Source of the DNA: JAWCQZ01 sp964486625
Lineage (GTDB): Archaea > Halobacteriota > Syntropharchaeia > JACQPP01
Direction of reading: 5' to 3'
Assembly: GCA_964486625.1 (NCBI GenBank)
Contig: CAZANW010000002.1
Location: 1-52,743 of the forward strand
DNA length: 52,743 nucleotides
The notes below the pieces were generated by a model. The model ran no database searches. It was not told where the DNA came from and was given only the letters and a program-made list of their open reading frames with translations. Positions 25,081 to 33,258 of this stretch are shown here, in pieces. Both the position numbers and the translations under genes were made by a program. Numbering within the stretch: the first letter of the stretch is position 1; each line of letters begins with the position of its first letter.

Positions 25081-25322
25081 CACTTCTTCCGGATGAGAAT
25101 CTTGTAAATCCCGGGCCCCGCCTCGGAGGTCCCGAGGACCTCGTGCCCCCCCTTCAGGACCGCCTCGGGGATGTTGCTCACGCTCGGGAGGTTGTCGGTG
25201 ACCACCTCGACGGTCTCGCCCGCGGCCATCTTCTTCATCTCGCGCTGGGTGAAAATCACCGGCCAGGGGCACACCTCGCCGGAGAGGTCCAACCTGCGCT
25301 GCGTCTGCTGGGCCATCTGCAC
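25080..25322 (-). CDS. TusA-family sulfur carrier protein (second copy)
   Basis: Encodes 80 residues with RLDLSGEVCPWPVIFTQREM, the reactive Cys lying in CPWP (about residue 18), and VEVVTDNLPSVSNIP. It is the first gene of the TusA-acyP-TusA cluster and overlaps acyP by one base plus the shared codon. It differs clearly from the downstream TusA copy, so the two may serve different sulfur acceptors. It is divergent from the RPA gene. Confidence 0.9.
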   Translation of the reverse strand: MQMAQQTQRRLDLSGEVCPWPVIFTQREMKKMAAGETVEVVTDNLPSVSNIPEAVLKGGHEVLGTSEAGPGIYKILIRKK

Positions 25323-25443
25323 CCTTTCCGGGACGCGTCAAAAGGCTTTTGCGACGGCTGCTCCCGATTTCGGCGGAAGCCCCGGGATTACTTTCACCAC
25401 GCGCCCGCCGGTCTTTAAAAAGGGGTTCCGCGTGTGGGTGGGG

Positions 25444-26754
25444 ATGGCTCCCAAAATCCCAACCAAAAAGGCGCAAACGCCCGCCGGGCCGGCTCCGTCG
25501 TCCCCCGGCGCCTCGCTTCGCGACGCGCCGGCGCCGGAAACGCCAGCCGCGCCCAAGAGCGGAGTGGACATCGCCGCCCTGGTGCAGCGGGTCCAGGCCC
25601 GCGTGCCCCACGTCCCGCGGGAGGAGATTGAACCCCGGATTTCCAAACTGATTCTCGAATTCCAGGTCCCGCCGGAGGAGGCGGTCCGCTCGGTCCTCAA
25701 CCTCTACGGCGGCTCCAAGGGCTCCGCGCCCCTCACCCCTGCGGCCGACGTCCGGGCGGCCGAGCTGACCGAGGCGGGGCGGTGGGTGAACATCAAGGCG
25801 AAGGTCCTCCAACTCTGGGAACCCCGGACCCCCTCCATGTCCCAGACCGGGCTCCTGGGAGATGAGAGCGGGACCGTCAAGTTCGTCTCCTGGGCGAAGT
25901 CGGGCCTCCCCAAGGTCGAAGAGGGCAAGTCCTACCAGTTCCGGAACGCGGTCACCGACAGTTACCAGGGGCGCGTCTCCATCAAGTTGAACCGGACCAG
26001 CGCCATCGCGCCCCTCGCGGAGGAGGTCAAGGTGGCGGAGAGGGAGCGGCGCGACGCCGTGGCCAAAGTCGAGGAAATCAAGGAGGCGAACCAGTGGGTC
26101 ACCGTCCGCGGGCGCATCCTCCAACTCTGGCAGCCCAGGTCGGAGGCCATCGCCCAGACGGGGCTCGTGGGGGACGAAACGGGCCAGATGAAGTTCACCA
26201 TCTTCGCGGGCCACGGCCTCCCCGAGGTGGAGGAGGGGAAGTCCTACGAGTTCCGCTCCGTGGTCACGGACAAATTCAACGACCGGCTGAGCGTCAAGGC
26301 CGGCAAGGCGAGCGCCATCACCCCCCTCGACCGGGAGGTGGTGGCCCGGGGGACCCCCGTGGAGATGGCGGGGGCCCTCCTCGACATCCTCCCCGGCTCG
26401 GGCTACATCAAGCGGTGCCCCCAGTGCGGCCGGATGGTCCAGAAGGGGGCCTGCTCGGAGCACGGCTCGGTCTCCCCGGTGGAGGACATCCGGGTGAAAG
26501 CCATCCTCGACGACGGGGCCGCGGCCAGGGACATCCTCCTGAACCGGGAACTGGCGGAGCGGTGCACCGGAATCACCCTCGATCAGGCCCGCAAAAAGGT
26601 CGAGGAGACCCTGGACACCGCGGCCATCCTCGACGACATGAAGCGGGCCCTCTTCGGCCGCTACTTCCACGTCCGTGGCCCCCAGGTGGGCCGCTACATC
26701 CTCGTAGAGACCATGGAGGAGATGGGGCCTCCCGACCTCGGGGAGGGTCTCTGA
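25444..26754 (+). CDS. Replication protein A, single-strand DNA-binding (OB folds plus zinc finger)
   Basis: Encodes 436 residues. A Pro/Ala-rich N-terminus is followed by a helical block (about 40-90), two OB folds in tandem (about 100-190 and 210-300, each with WxxxxxKVLQLWxPR and QTGLxGDExG motifs) and a zinc-finger module with CPQCGRMV and a later Cys-x-x-His (about 318-335), then a C-terminal domain. This is the euryarchaeal RPA architecture; it coats single-stranded DNA in replication and repair. The ATG at 25444 sits closest to the conserved part. The next gene, two bases on, is its known associate. Confidence 0.92.
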   Translation: MAPKIPTKKAQTPAGPAPSSPGASLRDAPAPETPAAPKSGVDIAALVQRVQARVPHVPREEIEPRISKLILEFQVPPEEAVRSVLNLYGGSKGSAPLTPAADVRAAELTEAGRWVNIKAKVLQLWEPRTPSMSQTGLLGDESGTVKFVSWAKSGLPKVEEGKSYQFRNAVTDSYQGRVSIKLNRTSAIAPLAEEVKVAERERRDAVAKVEEIKEANQWVTVRGRILQLWQPRSEAIAQTGLVGDETGQMKFTIFAGHGLPEVEEGKSYEFRSVVTDKFNDRLSVKAGKASAITPLDREVVARGTPVEMAGALLDILPGSGYIKRCPQCGRMVQKGACSEHGSVSPVEDIRVKAILDDGAAARDILLNRELAERCTGITLDQARKKVEETLDTAAILDDMKRALFGRYFHVRGPQVGRYILVETMEEMGPPDLGEGL

Positions 26755-26756
26755 CC

Positions 26757-27362
26757 ATGGCTGCGGAGGCCGGAGACGGCGACAGTTCCCGATTCATTCG
26801 CGAGCCCGCCAGGCGTCTCTTCGCCTACGAAATCGAGCGGAGCAACCTCCTCACCCGGGAGGGAGATGGGACCTATGCTCGGCGCTACCTTTGGACCCCC
26901 ACGGGGGCGAAATGCAACCGCATCTTCTTCGTCGGAACCCTGACCGACATCTCCCAAGTCCGGGAGGATATGGTCCGCGCCCGGCTCTCCGACCCGACGG
27001 GCTCTTGGTCCTTCTTCTCGGGCCGGTTCGATCGGGAGACCACGGCCGCCCTCTCCCGCATGGAGACGCCGTCCCTGGTGGCCCTTACCGCCAAGGTCCG
27101 CTCCTACGAGTCCCAGGGCTCCGAGCGGATAGCCTTCCGGCCCGAGACTGTCCTGCCCGCCACGCGGACGGTCCGGAACCGATGGGTTCTGGATACCGTC
27201 CGGCAGACCGAGGAGCGCATTGCCCGCCTTGCCACGGACCCGACCCTTCAGCGGGTCCGCGAGCACTACTCCGCCGACCTGGAAGCCTACCGCCAGGCGG
27301 GCCGCCAGGCGCTGGCAGCCGTCCGGGACGGGGCCGAGGTCGAAATCGTCGATTTGCTCTGA
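26757..27362 (+). CDS. RPA-associated protein
   Basis: Encodes 201 residues. The pattern REPARRLFAYEIERSN and YLWTPTGAKCNRIFFVGTLT, then the OB-like block ending SWSFFSGRF, is that of the archaeal RPA-associated family (COG3390). It starts two bases after the RPA stop, TGACCATG, and is presumably translated by coupling. Members bind or stabilise the RPA protein, forming a multi-subunit single-strand-binding complex. The family is recognised with good confidence; the molecular detail is known only in relatives. Confidence 0.88.
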   Translation: MAAEAGDGDSSRFIREPARRLFAYEIERSNLLTREGDGTYARRYLWTPTGAKCNRIFFVGTLTDISQVREDMVRARLSDPTGSWSFFSGRFDRETTAALSRMETPSLVALTAKVRSYESQGSERIAFRPETVLPATRTVRNRWVLDTVRQTEERIARLATDPTLQRVREHYSADLEAYRQAGRQALAAVRDGAEVEIVDLL

Positions 27363-27805
27363 CATTGTTGCCGCTCCCCCCGGAAACCTCCCGTCCCGTC
27401 GTCGTGGGCCTCTACCCTGTGACGCCTTCGCGTCGCGTGACAGTCAAAGAATCAGGCCCGCGCCGGTCCTCTCGGGAACCCTCTCGTTTCGTCGGCAACG
27501 GGATGAATCACCTGGTGAGAGGGAGGAGGGGGAGCAGGGCCCCCCCTCCTGATGGGGGTGCGCCCGCGCGTAGCGGGAGCGCTCACGCGAACGCCAAGCG
27601 TCCGCGGACTCTCCCGCCGGGGCCGAGAGGTTGGCTCGGGCTCGGGCCGCCTCTCCGTTCCGGGCCCTCCCCGTGCGGGGAGCCGGACGCGAGGAGCGGC
27701 CGGGATGGGCCCCGGCAGGAGCGGGAAATGCCGTGCAGGCCACGGGACGGAAGGCGGGGGCGGGGCCCGTCAGGTCCGCGAGGAACCGGAAGGCGACCCT
27801 GGAGG
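27363..27805. other. 443-bp GC-rich gene-free stretch
   Basis: Neither strand gives a convincing gene. It is GC-rich with several self-complementary stretches (for example CCCTCTC near 27478 against GAGAGGG near 27516, and CCGTGCGGGG near 27669). It could hold a structured RNA, but I could not match it to SRP RNA, RNase P or a riboswitch. Confidence 0.5.
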
Positions 27806-27958
27806 TCATGTCTCGTTCCGCGCCCCCGGAAGAGGGGAGGGGCGGAGATGAAGCCGGCACATCATCTCCGTCATCCACTCCCCCAAGGCTGAAACGACGC
27901 CCATGAGCGCGAGGAGGGGGGCCCCGAGGACCAGCGCGACGAACACCGGCGGAACCAT
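27806..27958 (-). CDS. Small single-span membrane protein, leaderless
   Basis: Encodes 50 residues: MVPPVFVALVLGAPLL and continuing hydrophobic residues to about 24, then an amphipathic region with a Cys and a basic end. A TATA box, TTTATATG, is centred 28 bases before the ATG, the classic leaderless spacing, which is the main argument that it is real. It resembles no family I know. Codon third positions are mostly G or C like its neighbours. Small membrane proteins of this size are poorly catalogued in archaea, so the function stays open. Confidence 0.5.
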   Translation of the reverse strand: MVPPVFVALVLGAPLLALMGVVSALGEWMTEMMCRLHLRPSPLPGARNET

Positions 27959-27981
27959 CGCGTGGTTCCCGCACCTCGATT

Positions 27982-27990
27982 TCATATAAA
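27982..27990 (-). promoter_or_regulatory. TATA box of the small membrane protein
   Basis: Minus-strand TTTATATGA, centred about 28 bases ahead of the ATG at 27958. Confidence 0.55.
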
Positions 27991-28198
27991 GATTGCCAAG
28001 AATTTTTGCGCTGCGTTGTGAGACCCGCAGCTGTGTTCCGACCTTTTCTTACGGGCTCAACCGAGCCCGCGCGCGAGCGTGCGAAAGCGCCCACTTGACG
28101 CTACTTCTGCCTTACCCGACGGGCCGCGCGCTCGGCGCCGGAGCTCGGGCTCGCTGCGCTCGCCTTCGCCAGCACCGCCCCTCGCTTCGCCCGGGGCT

Positions 28199-28245
28199 CG
28201 TCGCAAATTGGCGCTGGGGGCCGACGTCGCGCTGCGGCCCTTGCT
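28199..28245. repeat. GC-rich repeat, partial module A plus leader
   Basis: Contains TCGTCGCAAATTGGCGCTGG (identical to the end of module A at 21262-21281) followed by GCGCTGCGGCCCTTGC, the leader seen beside modules at 23.1 and 36.0 kb. Bases 28130-28198 are GC-rich and related only loosely. Confidence 0.75.
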
Positions 28246-28285
28246 CCCCCACCACCCTATTTTGCACTGTTTCGACAGAGACAAA

Positions 28286-28306
28286 GCCTCCCGGAGGCGG
28301 TTTTTT
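28286..28306 (+). terminator. Possible intrinsic terminator
   Basis: GCCTC-CCG-GAGGC forms a short stem and is followed by GG and six T residues. It precedes the smc promoter. Role uncertain because archaeal termination relies mainly on T runs. Confidence 0.35.
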
Positions 28307-28323
28307 CGCCATCCTCCGCAGGT

Positions 28324-28334
28324 AAATATATATA
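28324..28334 (+). promoter_or_regulatory. TATA box upstream of smc
   Basis: AAATATATATA, about 65 bases ahead of the smc ATG, giving a leader of about 35-40 bases. It is the strongest TATA match in this part of the window. Confidence 0.65.
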
Positions 28335-28394
28335 CCCCCTTTCCAACGATACGCCGGGGACAATGGATAGGAAATCGCCCCACCCGGGGTAGCC

Positions 28395-31300
28395 ATGTAT
28401 ATCAAGGAAATCGAATTCAGGAACTTCAAGACCTTCGTCAAGGCCAAGGTCCCCCTCCTGCCGGGCTTCACCGCCGTCACCGGCCCCAACGGCGCGGGGA
28501 AGTCCAACATCATCGACGGCGTCAACTTCGCCCTCGGCCTCGCCTCCACCCGCAAACTGCGGGCCGAGGACCTCTCGGGCTTCATCCACAAATCCAAGGG
28601 GGGCCGGAGCGGGGACTCCGCGGAGGTCACCCTCGTCTTCGACAACTCCGACGGGGCCCTCGGGCCCGAGCCCGAGATTCGCGTCACCCGCCGGGTCAAA
28701 CTCGACTCGAAGGAGCAGCCCTCCAGCGTCTTCGCCTGGAACGACGACCGCCTCACCCTGGGCGAGTTGCGGGAGAGGTTGCTGAAGGTCAACATCGCCC
28801 CCGAGGGGCACAACGTCGTCCTTCAGGGGGAGGTCAACGCCGTCGCCAAGGGGCTCTCCGACCTGGAGCGCCGCAAGATGATTGACGAGATTGCGGGTGT
28901 GGCCGAGTTCGACGAGCGGCGCGAGAAGGCGAAGGAGGAACTGGTCGTGGTGAAGGAGCGGCTCAAGGAGGTGGACGCCCGCATCTCGGTGTGGGAGGAG
29001 CAGATGGGCCTCCTCCAGGTGGAGAAGGAGAAGGCAGCGGCCTACAAGGGCCTCGCGGACGAGAAAACTCGGACCGAGGCCCTCCTGCGCGCGGCCCAGC
29101 GCTCGCACCTCCAGGCGGAACTGGCGCGGAACCGGGAGGCGGCGCTGAAGAGGGCGAAGGAGGGGGAGAAACTGCAGGCCGAGGGGGAGAAATTGCGGAA
29201 GGAGAGGGCCGCTCTTCAGGAGGAGTTGGACCGGCTGGAGAAGGAGTTGCGGGACTCCGAGGATGCGACCCTGCGGAAACTCCGGGAGTCGGTCGAGGAG
29301 GCCCTCCAGGAGACGAGCGCGAAGAAAACCGCCATCGGGGAGATGGAGAAGCGCGTCGCGGAGGCGGAGGGCGAGGCGCACCGGCGGTCGGTCCTCATCT
29401 CGATGAAGAAGGAGGAGGCGGCCCGGGCCGCGGCCGACCTGGAGGCGGCGGAGGAGGTTCGGAAGGAGAAGAGGAGGGACGTGGACGCCCTCCGGCGGAA
29501 ACTCGGCGTGGGCGGGGCGGAGGGCGCGGAGGCGGTGGACAAGCCCGCCCGCCTCGATGCCCTGCGGCGGGACATCCGCAACCTGGAGGAGGAGCGGCTC
29601 CGGGTCGAGCGGGAACTGGACGACCGGGTCCGCTCCCTCGCCCGGAAGACCGGCGAGCACAGCGCGCTCGCGAAGGAGGTCGAGGAACTCCAGCAGAAAC
29701 TGGCCTCATTGGAGGAGCAGCAGCGGGCCCGGGTCCAGGCCTCCGAGGCGGCCCGGGCCGAGAGGAACAAGCACGTGAAGGAAATCGCCCTCCTCTCGGA
29801 GCGGCTGGACAAGCTGGAGGCGGCGTCCGCCGCGGCCGCCCAGCGCGCCCACGAGGCCCGGCGGGAGATGGAGCGCTCGGCGATTGGCTCGGGCCGCAGC
29901 CCCGCGGTGGCCGAGGTCCTCGACGCGGCGCGGAAACAGGAACTGGGCGGCGTCCTGGGGACCGTCGGCGACCTCATCCAGGTGGACGCGAAGCACGCCT
30001 TGGCCCTCGAAGCCGCGGCCGGGGGGCGCCTGGAGTGGGTCGTGATGGAGGGGGTCGAGGACGTCGCGCAGGCGCGGAGCCACCTGAAGAAGAAAGGCGT
30101 CCCGGGCCGCGTCACCCTCCTACCCCTCGACAAACTGGAGCCGCCCCGCAGGTCCCCCGGGCCCCGCGGGGAGGGGGTCGTGGGGGCCGCCATGGACCTC
30201 GTCTCCATCCGGCCGGGCCTCGAAGCGGCTCTGTGGGCCGCCGTGGGGGACACGGTCTTCGTGCAGGATTTCGACAGCGCCAAGCCCTACATCGGCCGCT
30301 GCCGCCTCGCCTCCCTGGAAGGGGACCTCTTCGAGCGTGCCGGGGCCATCACCGTCGGGGTGCTGCCGCGGCGCTTCCTCGGCAAGGCCCGGGAGGCCCA
30401 GGAGGCCCTTGCGGAAGCGGAGGAGCGGTTGCGAAATGCCGAGGAGGAGCAGGCCGCGGTCGAGCAGGCGTTGAAGGGACTGAAGGAGCGGGCCGATGCG
30501 GCGGGGCTGGAGACCGCCCGGGCCGAGAAGGAGATGGAGGGGCTCCAGGCGGCCCTGGCCGCCGTCCGGGCGGAACTGGAGCGCAAGGCCGCCGCCCTGC
30601 AGCCCCTGGCGGAGGAGGCGGGGACGGGGATTCTGGACGACCTCCGGAAGCGTAAGGAGAGCCTCGAAGCGCAGGAAGGGAAAGCGCGGAAGGAGGCCCG
30701 GGCACTGGAAGAGGAGTTGGGCGAGGTCGCGGAGGCTCTGGGGGAAACGGCCAAACTGCAGGAGGTCCTCCGGGGGCGGGAGGAGGCGCTGGCGGCCGCG
30801 GTCCTGGAGGCGGAGCGGCTCGCCCTGAAGGCGGACGCGGCCAAAAGTGCGTTCCAGGAGGCGGAGGCGGAACTGGAGCGGCTGGAGAAAGAGCGGGAGG
30901 ACCTCCAGGCGAGAATCGAGAAAGCGAAGAAGGAAATCCGCGACCTCGAGGAGCGCTTGAAGGAGTTGCGGGCGAAGGAGGACGAGGTCGGAGTCTCCAC
31001 TAAGAAACTGCGCAACTCCCGCGAGGAGGCGATGGCTGCCCTGGCGAAACTGACCGAGGAGATTCACGCCCGGGAGAAGGATGCGGAACTGCTGAGGCGC
31101 GACGTCGAGCAGTTGGAGACCGCGGCGGGGGCCCTGGCGGCGGAACTGGAGCGCATCCGCTCCCTGGGGCCGGAAGCGGACGAGGCGAACCTGCCGCCGG
31201 TCGAGGAACTCCAGGCCCGCTTGCGGGTGGCGGACGAGCGCCTCCAGGCGATGGGTCCGGTGAACCAGCGCGCCCTGGAAGACTACGCGGAACTGGAGGC

Positions 31301-31877
31301 CCGGAGGAATGAACTCCAGGAACAGCGGGACCAGTTGGGCAAGGAGCGCAAGGAGTTGCTGGAGCGCATGGACCGGTGCGAGGAGATGAAGCGGGAGGCG
31401 TTCATGGACGCCTTCAAGGCGGTGGACCGCTCCTTCCGGGAGATTTTCGCTGAACTCGCGGACGGGAAGGGCTCCCTCGCCCTCGAGAACGACGAGGACC
31501 CCTTCGCGGGCGGCATGAAAATCAGGGCCCAGCCCCGGGGCAAGACGATGCTCGACCTCCGCTCCCGCTCCGGCGGCGAGCAGACCCTCATCGCCCTCGC
31601 CTTCCTCCTCGCCCTCCAGTCCTACAGGCCCGCCCCCTTCTACGCCTTCGACGAGGTGGACATGCACCTCGACGGCGTCAACATCGAGCGGGTGGCGAAG
31701 CGCATCCGGAGGTTCGCGGACCGCGCCCAGTTCATCGTGGTCTCGTTGCGGGAGCCGATGGTGGAAGCGGCCGACCGCACCATCGGGGTGGCCATGCAGG
31801 AGACCGATGTATCGACTGTTACGGGAATCGTGTTGGGTAAAGGCGGCGAAGTGGAGACGGAGGTGAAGGTGGCGTGA
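28395..31877 (+). CDS. smc: Chromosome segregation ATPase SMC
   Basis: Encodes 1160 residues, the family length. Order: N-terminal ABC half with Walker A TGPNGAGKSN (about 31-40), long coiled coil, hinge (about 500-640, with GVLGTVGDLI and GAITVG nearby), return coiled coil, and C-terminal half with signature RSGGEQTLIALAF (about 1058) and Walker B FYAFDEVDMHLD (about 1083). SMC dimers with ScpA and ScpB compact and separate chromosomes; both partner genes follow at 33.3-34.6 kb. The last 28 codons use AT-richer codons than the rest of the gene, and a second, differently coded copy of this tail lies downstream. Confidence 0.97.
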   Translation: MYIKEIEFRNFKTFVKAKVPLLPGFTAVTGPNGAGKSNIIDGVNFALGLASTRKLRAEDLSGFIHKSKGGRSGDSAEVTLVFDNSDGALGPEPEIRVTRRVKLDSKEQPSSVFAWNDDRLTLGELRERLLKVNIAPEGHNVVLQGEVNAVAKGLSDLERRKMIDEIAGVAEFDERREKAKEELVVVKERLKEVDARISVWEEQMGLLQVEKEKAAAYKGLADEKTRTEALLRAAQRSHLQAELARNREAALKRAKEGEKLQAEGEKLRKERAALQEELDRLEKELRDSEDATLRKLRESVEEALQETSAKKTAIGEMEKRVAEAEGEAHRRSVLISMKKEEAARAAADLEAAEEVRKEKRRDVDALRRKLGVGGAEGAEAVDKPARLDALRRDIRNLEEERLRVERELDDRVRSLARKTGEHSALAKEVEELQQKLASLEEQQRARVQASEAARAERNKHVKEIALLSERLDKLEAASAAAAQRAHEARREMERSAIGSGRSPAVAEVLDAARKQELGGVLGTVGDLIQVDAKHALALEAAAGGRLEWVVMEGVEDVAQARSHLKKKGVPGRVTLLPLDKLEPPRRSPGPRGEGVVGAAMDLVSIRPGLEAALWAAVGDTVFVQDFDSAKPYIGRCRLASLEGDLFERAGAITVGVLPRRFLGKAREAQEALAEAEERLRNAEEEQAAVEQALKGLKERADAAGLETARAEKEMEGLQAALAAVRAELERKAAALQPLAEEAGTGILDDLRKRKESLEAQEGKARKEARALEEELGEVAEALGETAKLQEVLRGREEALAAAVLEAERLALKADAAKSAFQEAEAELERLEKEREDLQARIEKAKKEIRDLEERLKELRAKEDEVGVSTKKLRNSREEAMAALAKLTEEIHAREKDAELLRRDVEQLETAAGALAAELERIRSLGPEADEANLPPVEELQARLRVADERLQAMGPVNQRALEDYAELEARRNELQEQRDQLGKERKELLERMDRCEEMKREAFMDAFKAVDRSFREIFAELADGKGSLALENDEDPFAGGMKIRAQPRGKTMLDLRSRSGGEQTLIALAFLLALQSYRPAPFYAFDEVDMHLDGVNIERVAKRIRRFADRAQFIVVSLREPMVEAADRTIGVAMQETDVSTVTGIVLGKGGEVETEVKVA
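31793..31807 (+). repeat. 15-bp direct repeat in smc 3' end, copy 1
   Basis: CATGCAGGAGACCGA within the smc coding sequence; identical at 31962-31976. After it the two smc tails diverge in nucleotide sequence while coding similar peptides. Confidence 0.85.
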
Positions 31878-31935
31878 GTCTGGGGAAGATAGACCGGGGC
31901 TATCGCCAGTCATATCACTTCTTTGATTCTTGGAC

Positions 31936-31962
31936 GCCCGCGGCGAGGAACGAGCCGCGGGC
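31936..31962. repeat. Hairpin between smc and its duplicated tail
   Basis: GCCCGCGGC and GCCGCGGGC form a perfect 9-bp stem with a 9-base loop. The stem ends at the start of the second 15-bp repeat. Confidence 0.7.
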
Positions 31963-32043
31963 ATGCAGGAGACCGACATCTCCACGGTGACGGGAATCGA
32001 CCTCAAGGCGGCCGCGGAGGAGACCGAAGTGAAGGTTGCTTAA
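31962..32043 (+). pseudogene. Duplicated 3' end of smc (tail remnant)
   Basis: From the ATG at 31963 this encodes a 26-residue peptide, MQETDISTVTGID and then an Ala/Glu-rich end closing with EVKVA, before TAA. The current SMC C-terminus reads MQETDVSTVTGIV and also closes with EVKVA. The remnant uses the GC-rich codons typical of this genome, whereas the tail now attached to smc does not. It therefore looks like the original smc end, displaced by inserted DNA. It lies 23 bases before the radical SAM gene. Independent translation is possible but not supported. Confidence 0.75.
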
Positions 32044-32066
32044 TCCGCAACGCGGAAATCTCCAAA

Positions 32067-33146
32067 GTGCTCTACATCCTCTTCACCACCGGCCGGTGCA
32101 ACCTCGACTGCGCCTACTGCGGCGGCAGTTTCCCCAAAGACCTCGTTCCGCACAAGGTGGAATACGACCTGGACGACCTGCGGCGGTTCGTCGCGGGGGA
32201 CCCGGAGGCGGTCGTCGCGTTCTACGGCGGGGAGCCGCTGCTGAACCCCGGCTTCATCCGGGAGGTGATGGAGCATGTCCCCGCCCGGCACTTCGCCATC
32301 CAGACCAACGGCTTGGCGGTGAATCGCATTCCGCCGGAATGCTGGCGGAGGTTCGACGCGGTCCTCCTCTCCGTGGACGGGAGGGAGGAGGTGACCGACC
32401 GGTTCCGGGGGCGGGGGGTCTACCGGGCCGCCCTCCGGGGCGCGCGCCGCCTCCGCGACGCCGGGTTCCGCGGCGACCTCATCGCCCGCATGACCCTGAC
32501 TGAGGAGGGGGACGTCTGGTCCGACGTGACCCACCTCCTCGCCCTCGGCATTTTCAATCACGTCCACTGGCAGCTGAACGCGGTGTGGTCCGAGCCTTGG
32601 AGGGACCTCGGGGGATGGCTGGAGAACTCCTACAGGCCCGGCCTCCGCAGACTCCGGGAGTTCTGGGTCCGGGAGATGGAGGGGGGGAGGGTCCCCGGCA
32701 TCGCCCCCTTCCTCGGCGTGGCGCGGAGGATGCTGTTTGGCGACGTGCCCGCGTGTCCCCTCCCCTGCGAAGCGGGCGACGGCGCGGTGGCGGTCACCCC
32801 CCGGGGCGACGTTCTGGCCTGCCCCATCGCAGTTCGTGAGGCGTGGGCGAGGATGGGCCACCTCCGCGACGGCAGGGGGGCGCTGATGCCGGTCCGGGTC
32901 GGCGAGCCCTGCACCTCCTGCTCCATCTACCGCTTCTGCGGGGGGCGGTGCCTCTACGCCCACAAGGAGGGGCCCCGGTTCTGGCCTCGGGAGGAGCGCG
33001 AGAGGGTGTGCGACGCGACCCGGTGGCTGGTGGCGGAGGTGGCGGAGGCGAAGGAGCGGATTGCCGGGCTCCTGGCGGAGGGCGTGGTCCCGCCGGGCCC
33101 CCTCCGCTACCCCGAGTTCAACAACACGGTGGAAGTGCTTCCGTGA
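32067..33146 (+). CDS. Radical SAM enzyme with C-terminal auxiliary-cluster region (peptide-modifying type)
   Basis: Encodes 359 residues from a GTG at 32067; no ATG exists near the conserved N-terminus. The SAM-cluster motif is C-x3-C-x2-C in TGRCNLDCAYCGG (residues 11-18), followed by FYGGEPLLNP and AIQTNG. Toward the C-terminus cysteines cluster in ACPLPCEAG, LACPI and CTSCSIYRFCGGRC, a SPASM-like pattern expected to hold extra iron-sulfur clusters. The overall look matches the AF1577-type archaeal group (TIGR04084) annotated as putative peptide-modifying enzymes; no substrate is known. It stands between smc and scpA, apparently in their operon. Confidence 0.85.
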   Translation: MLYILFTTGRCNLDCAYCGGSFPKDLVPHKVEYDLDDLRRFVAGDPEAVVAFYGGEPLLNPGFIREVMEHVPARHFAIQTNGLAVNRIPPECWRRFDAVLLSVDGREEVTDRFRGRGVYRAALRGARRLRDAGFRGDLIARMTLTEEGDVWSDVTHLLALGIFNHVHWQLNAVWSEPWRDLGGWLENSYRPGLRRLREFWVREMEGGRVPGIAPFLGVARRMLFGDVPACPLPCEAGDGAVAVTPRGDVLACPIAVREAWARMGHLRDGRGALMPVRVGEPCTSCSIYRFCGGRCLYAHKEGPRFWPREERERVCDATRWLVAEVAEAKERIAGLLAEGVVPPGPLRYPEFNNTVEVLP

Positions 33147-33258
33147 ATTTAAAAATCCGCATCGGGGGCCGGTAAGTTTATTAACCACCCACCCGTAACT
33201 GCGCCGAAGGGGATGGAAGGAACTAACCGTCTCATAGCGACCCCGGGAGGCGGGTGCC

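Noticed and set aside
27740..27810. SRP RNA-like string GTCAGGTCCG
   Set aside because: The universally conserved AGCAG on the 3' side of the S-domain loop is missing, and no Alu-domain features were seen around it.
27444..28094. 216-codon minus-strand frame between RPA-associated gene and smc
   Set aside because: Arg/Pro/Gly-rich, no motif, spans the small leaderless gene in another frame and runs into repeat DNA.
31963..32043. 26-residue peptide upstream of the radical SAM gene as a RiPP precursor
   Set aside because: The peptide is a clear duplicate of the SMC C-terminus, a simpler explanation; no leader/core pattern or cysteines for modification.
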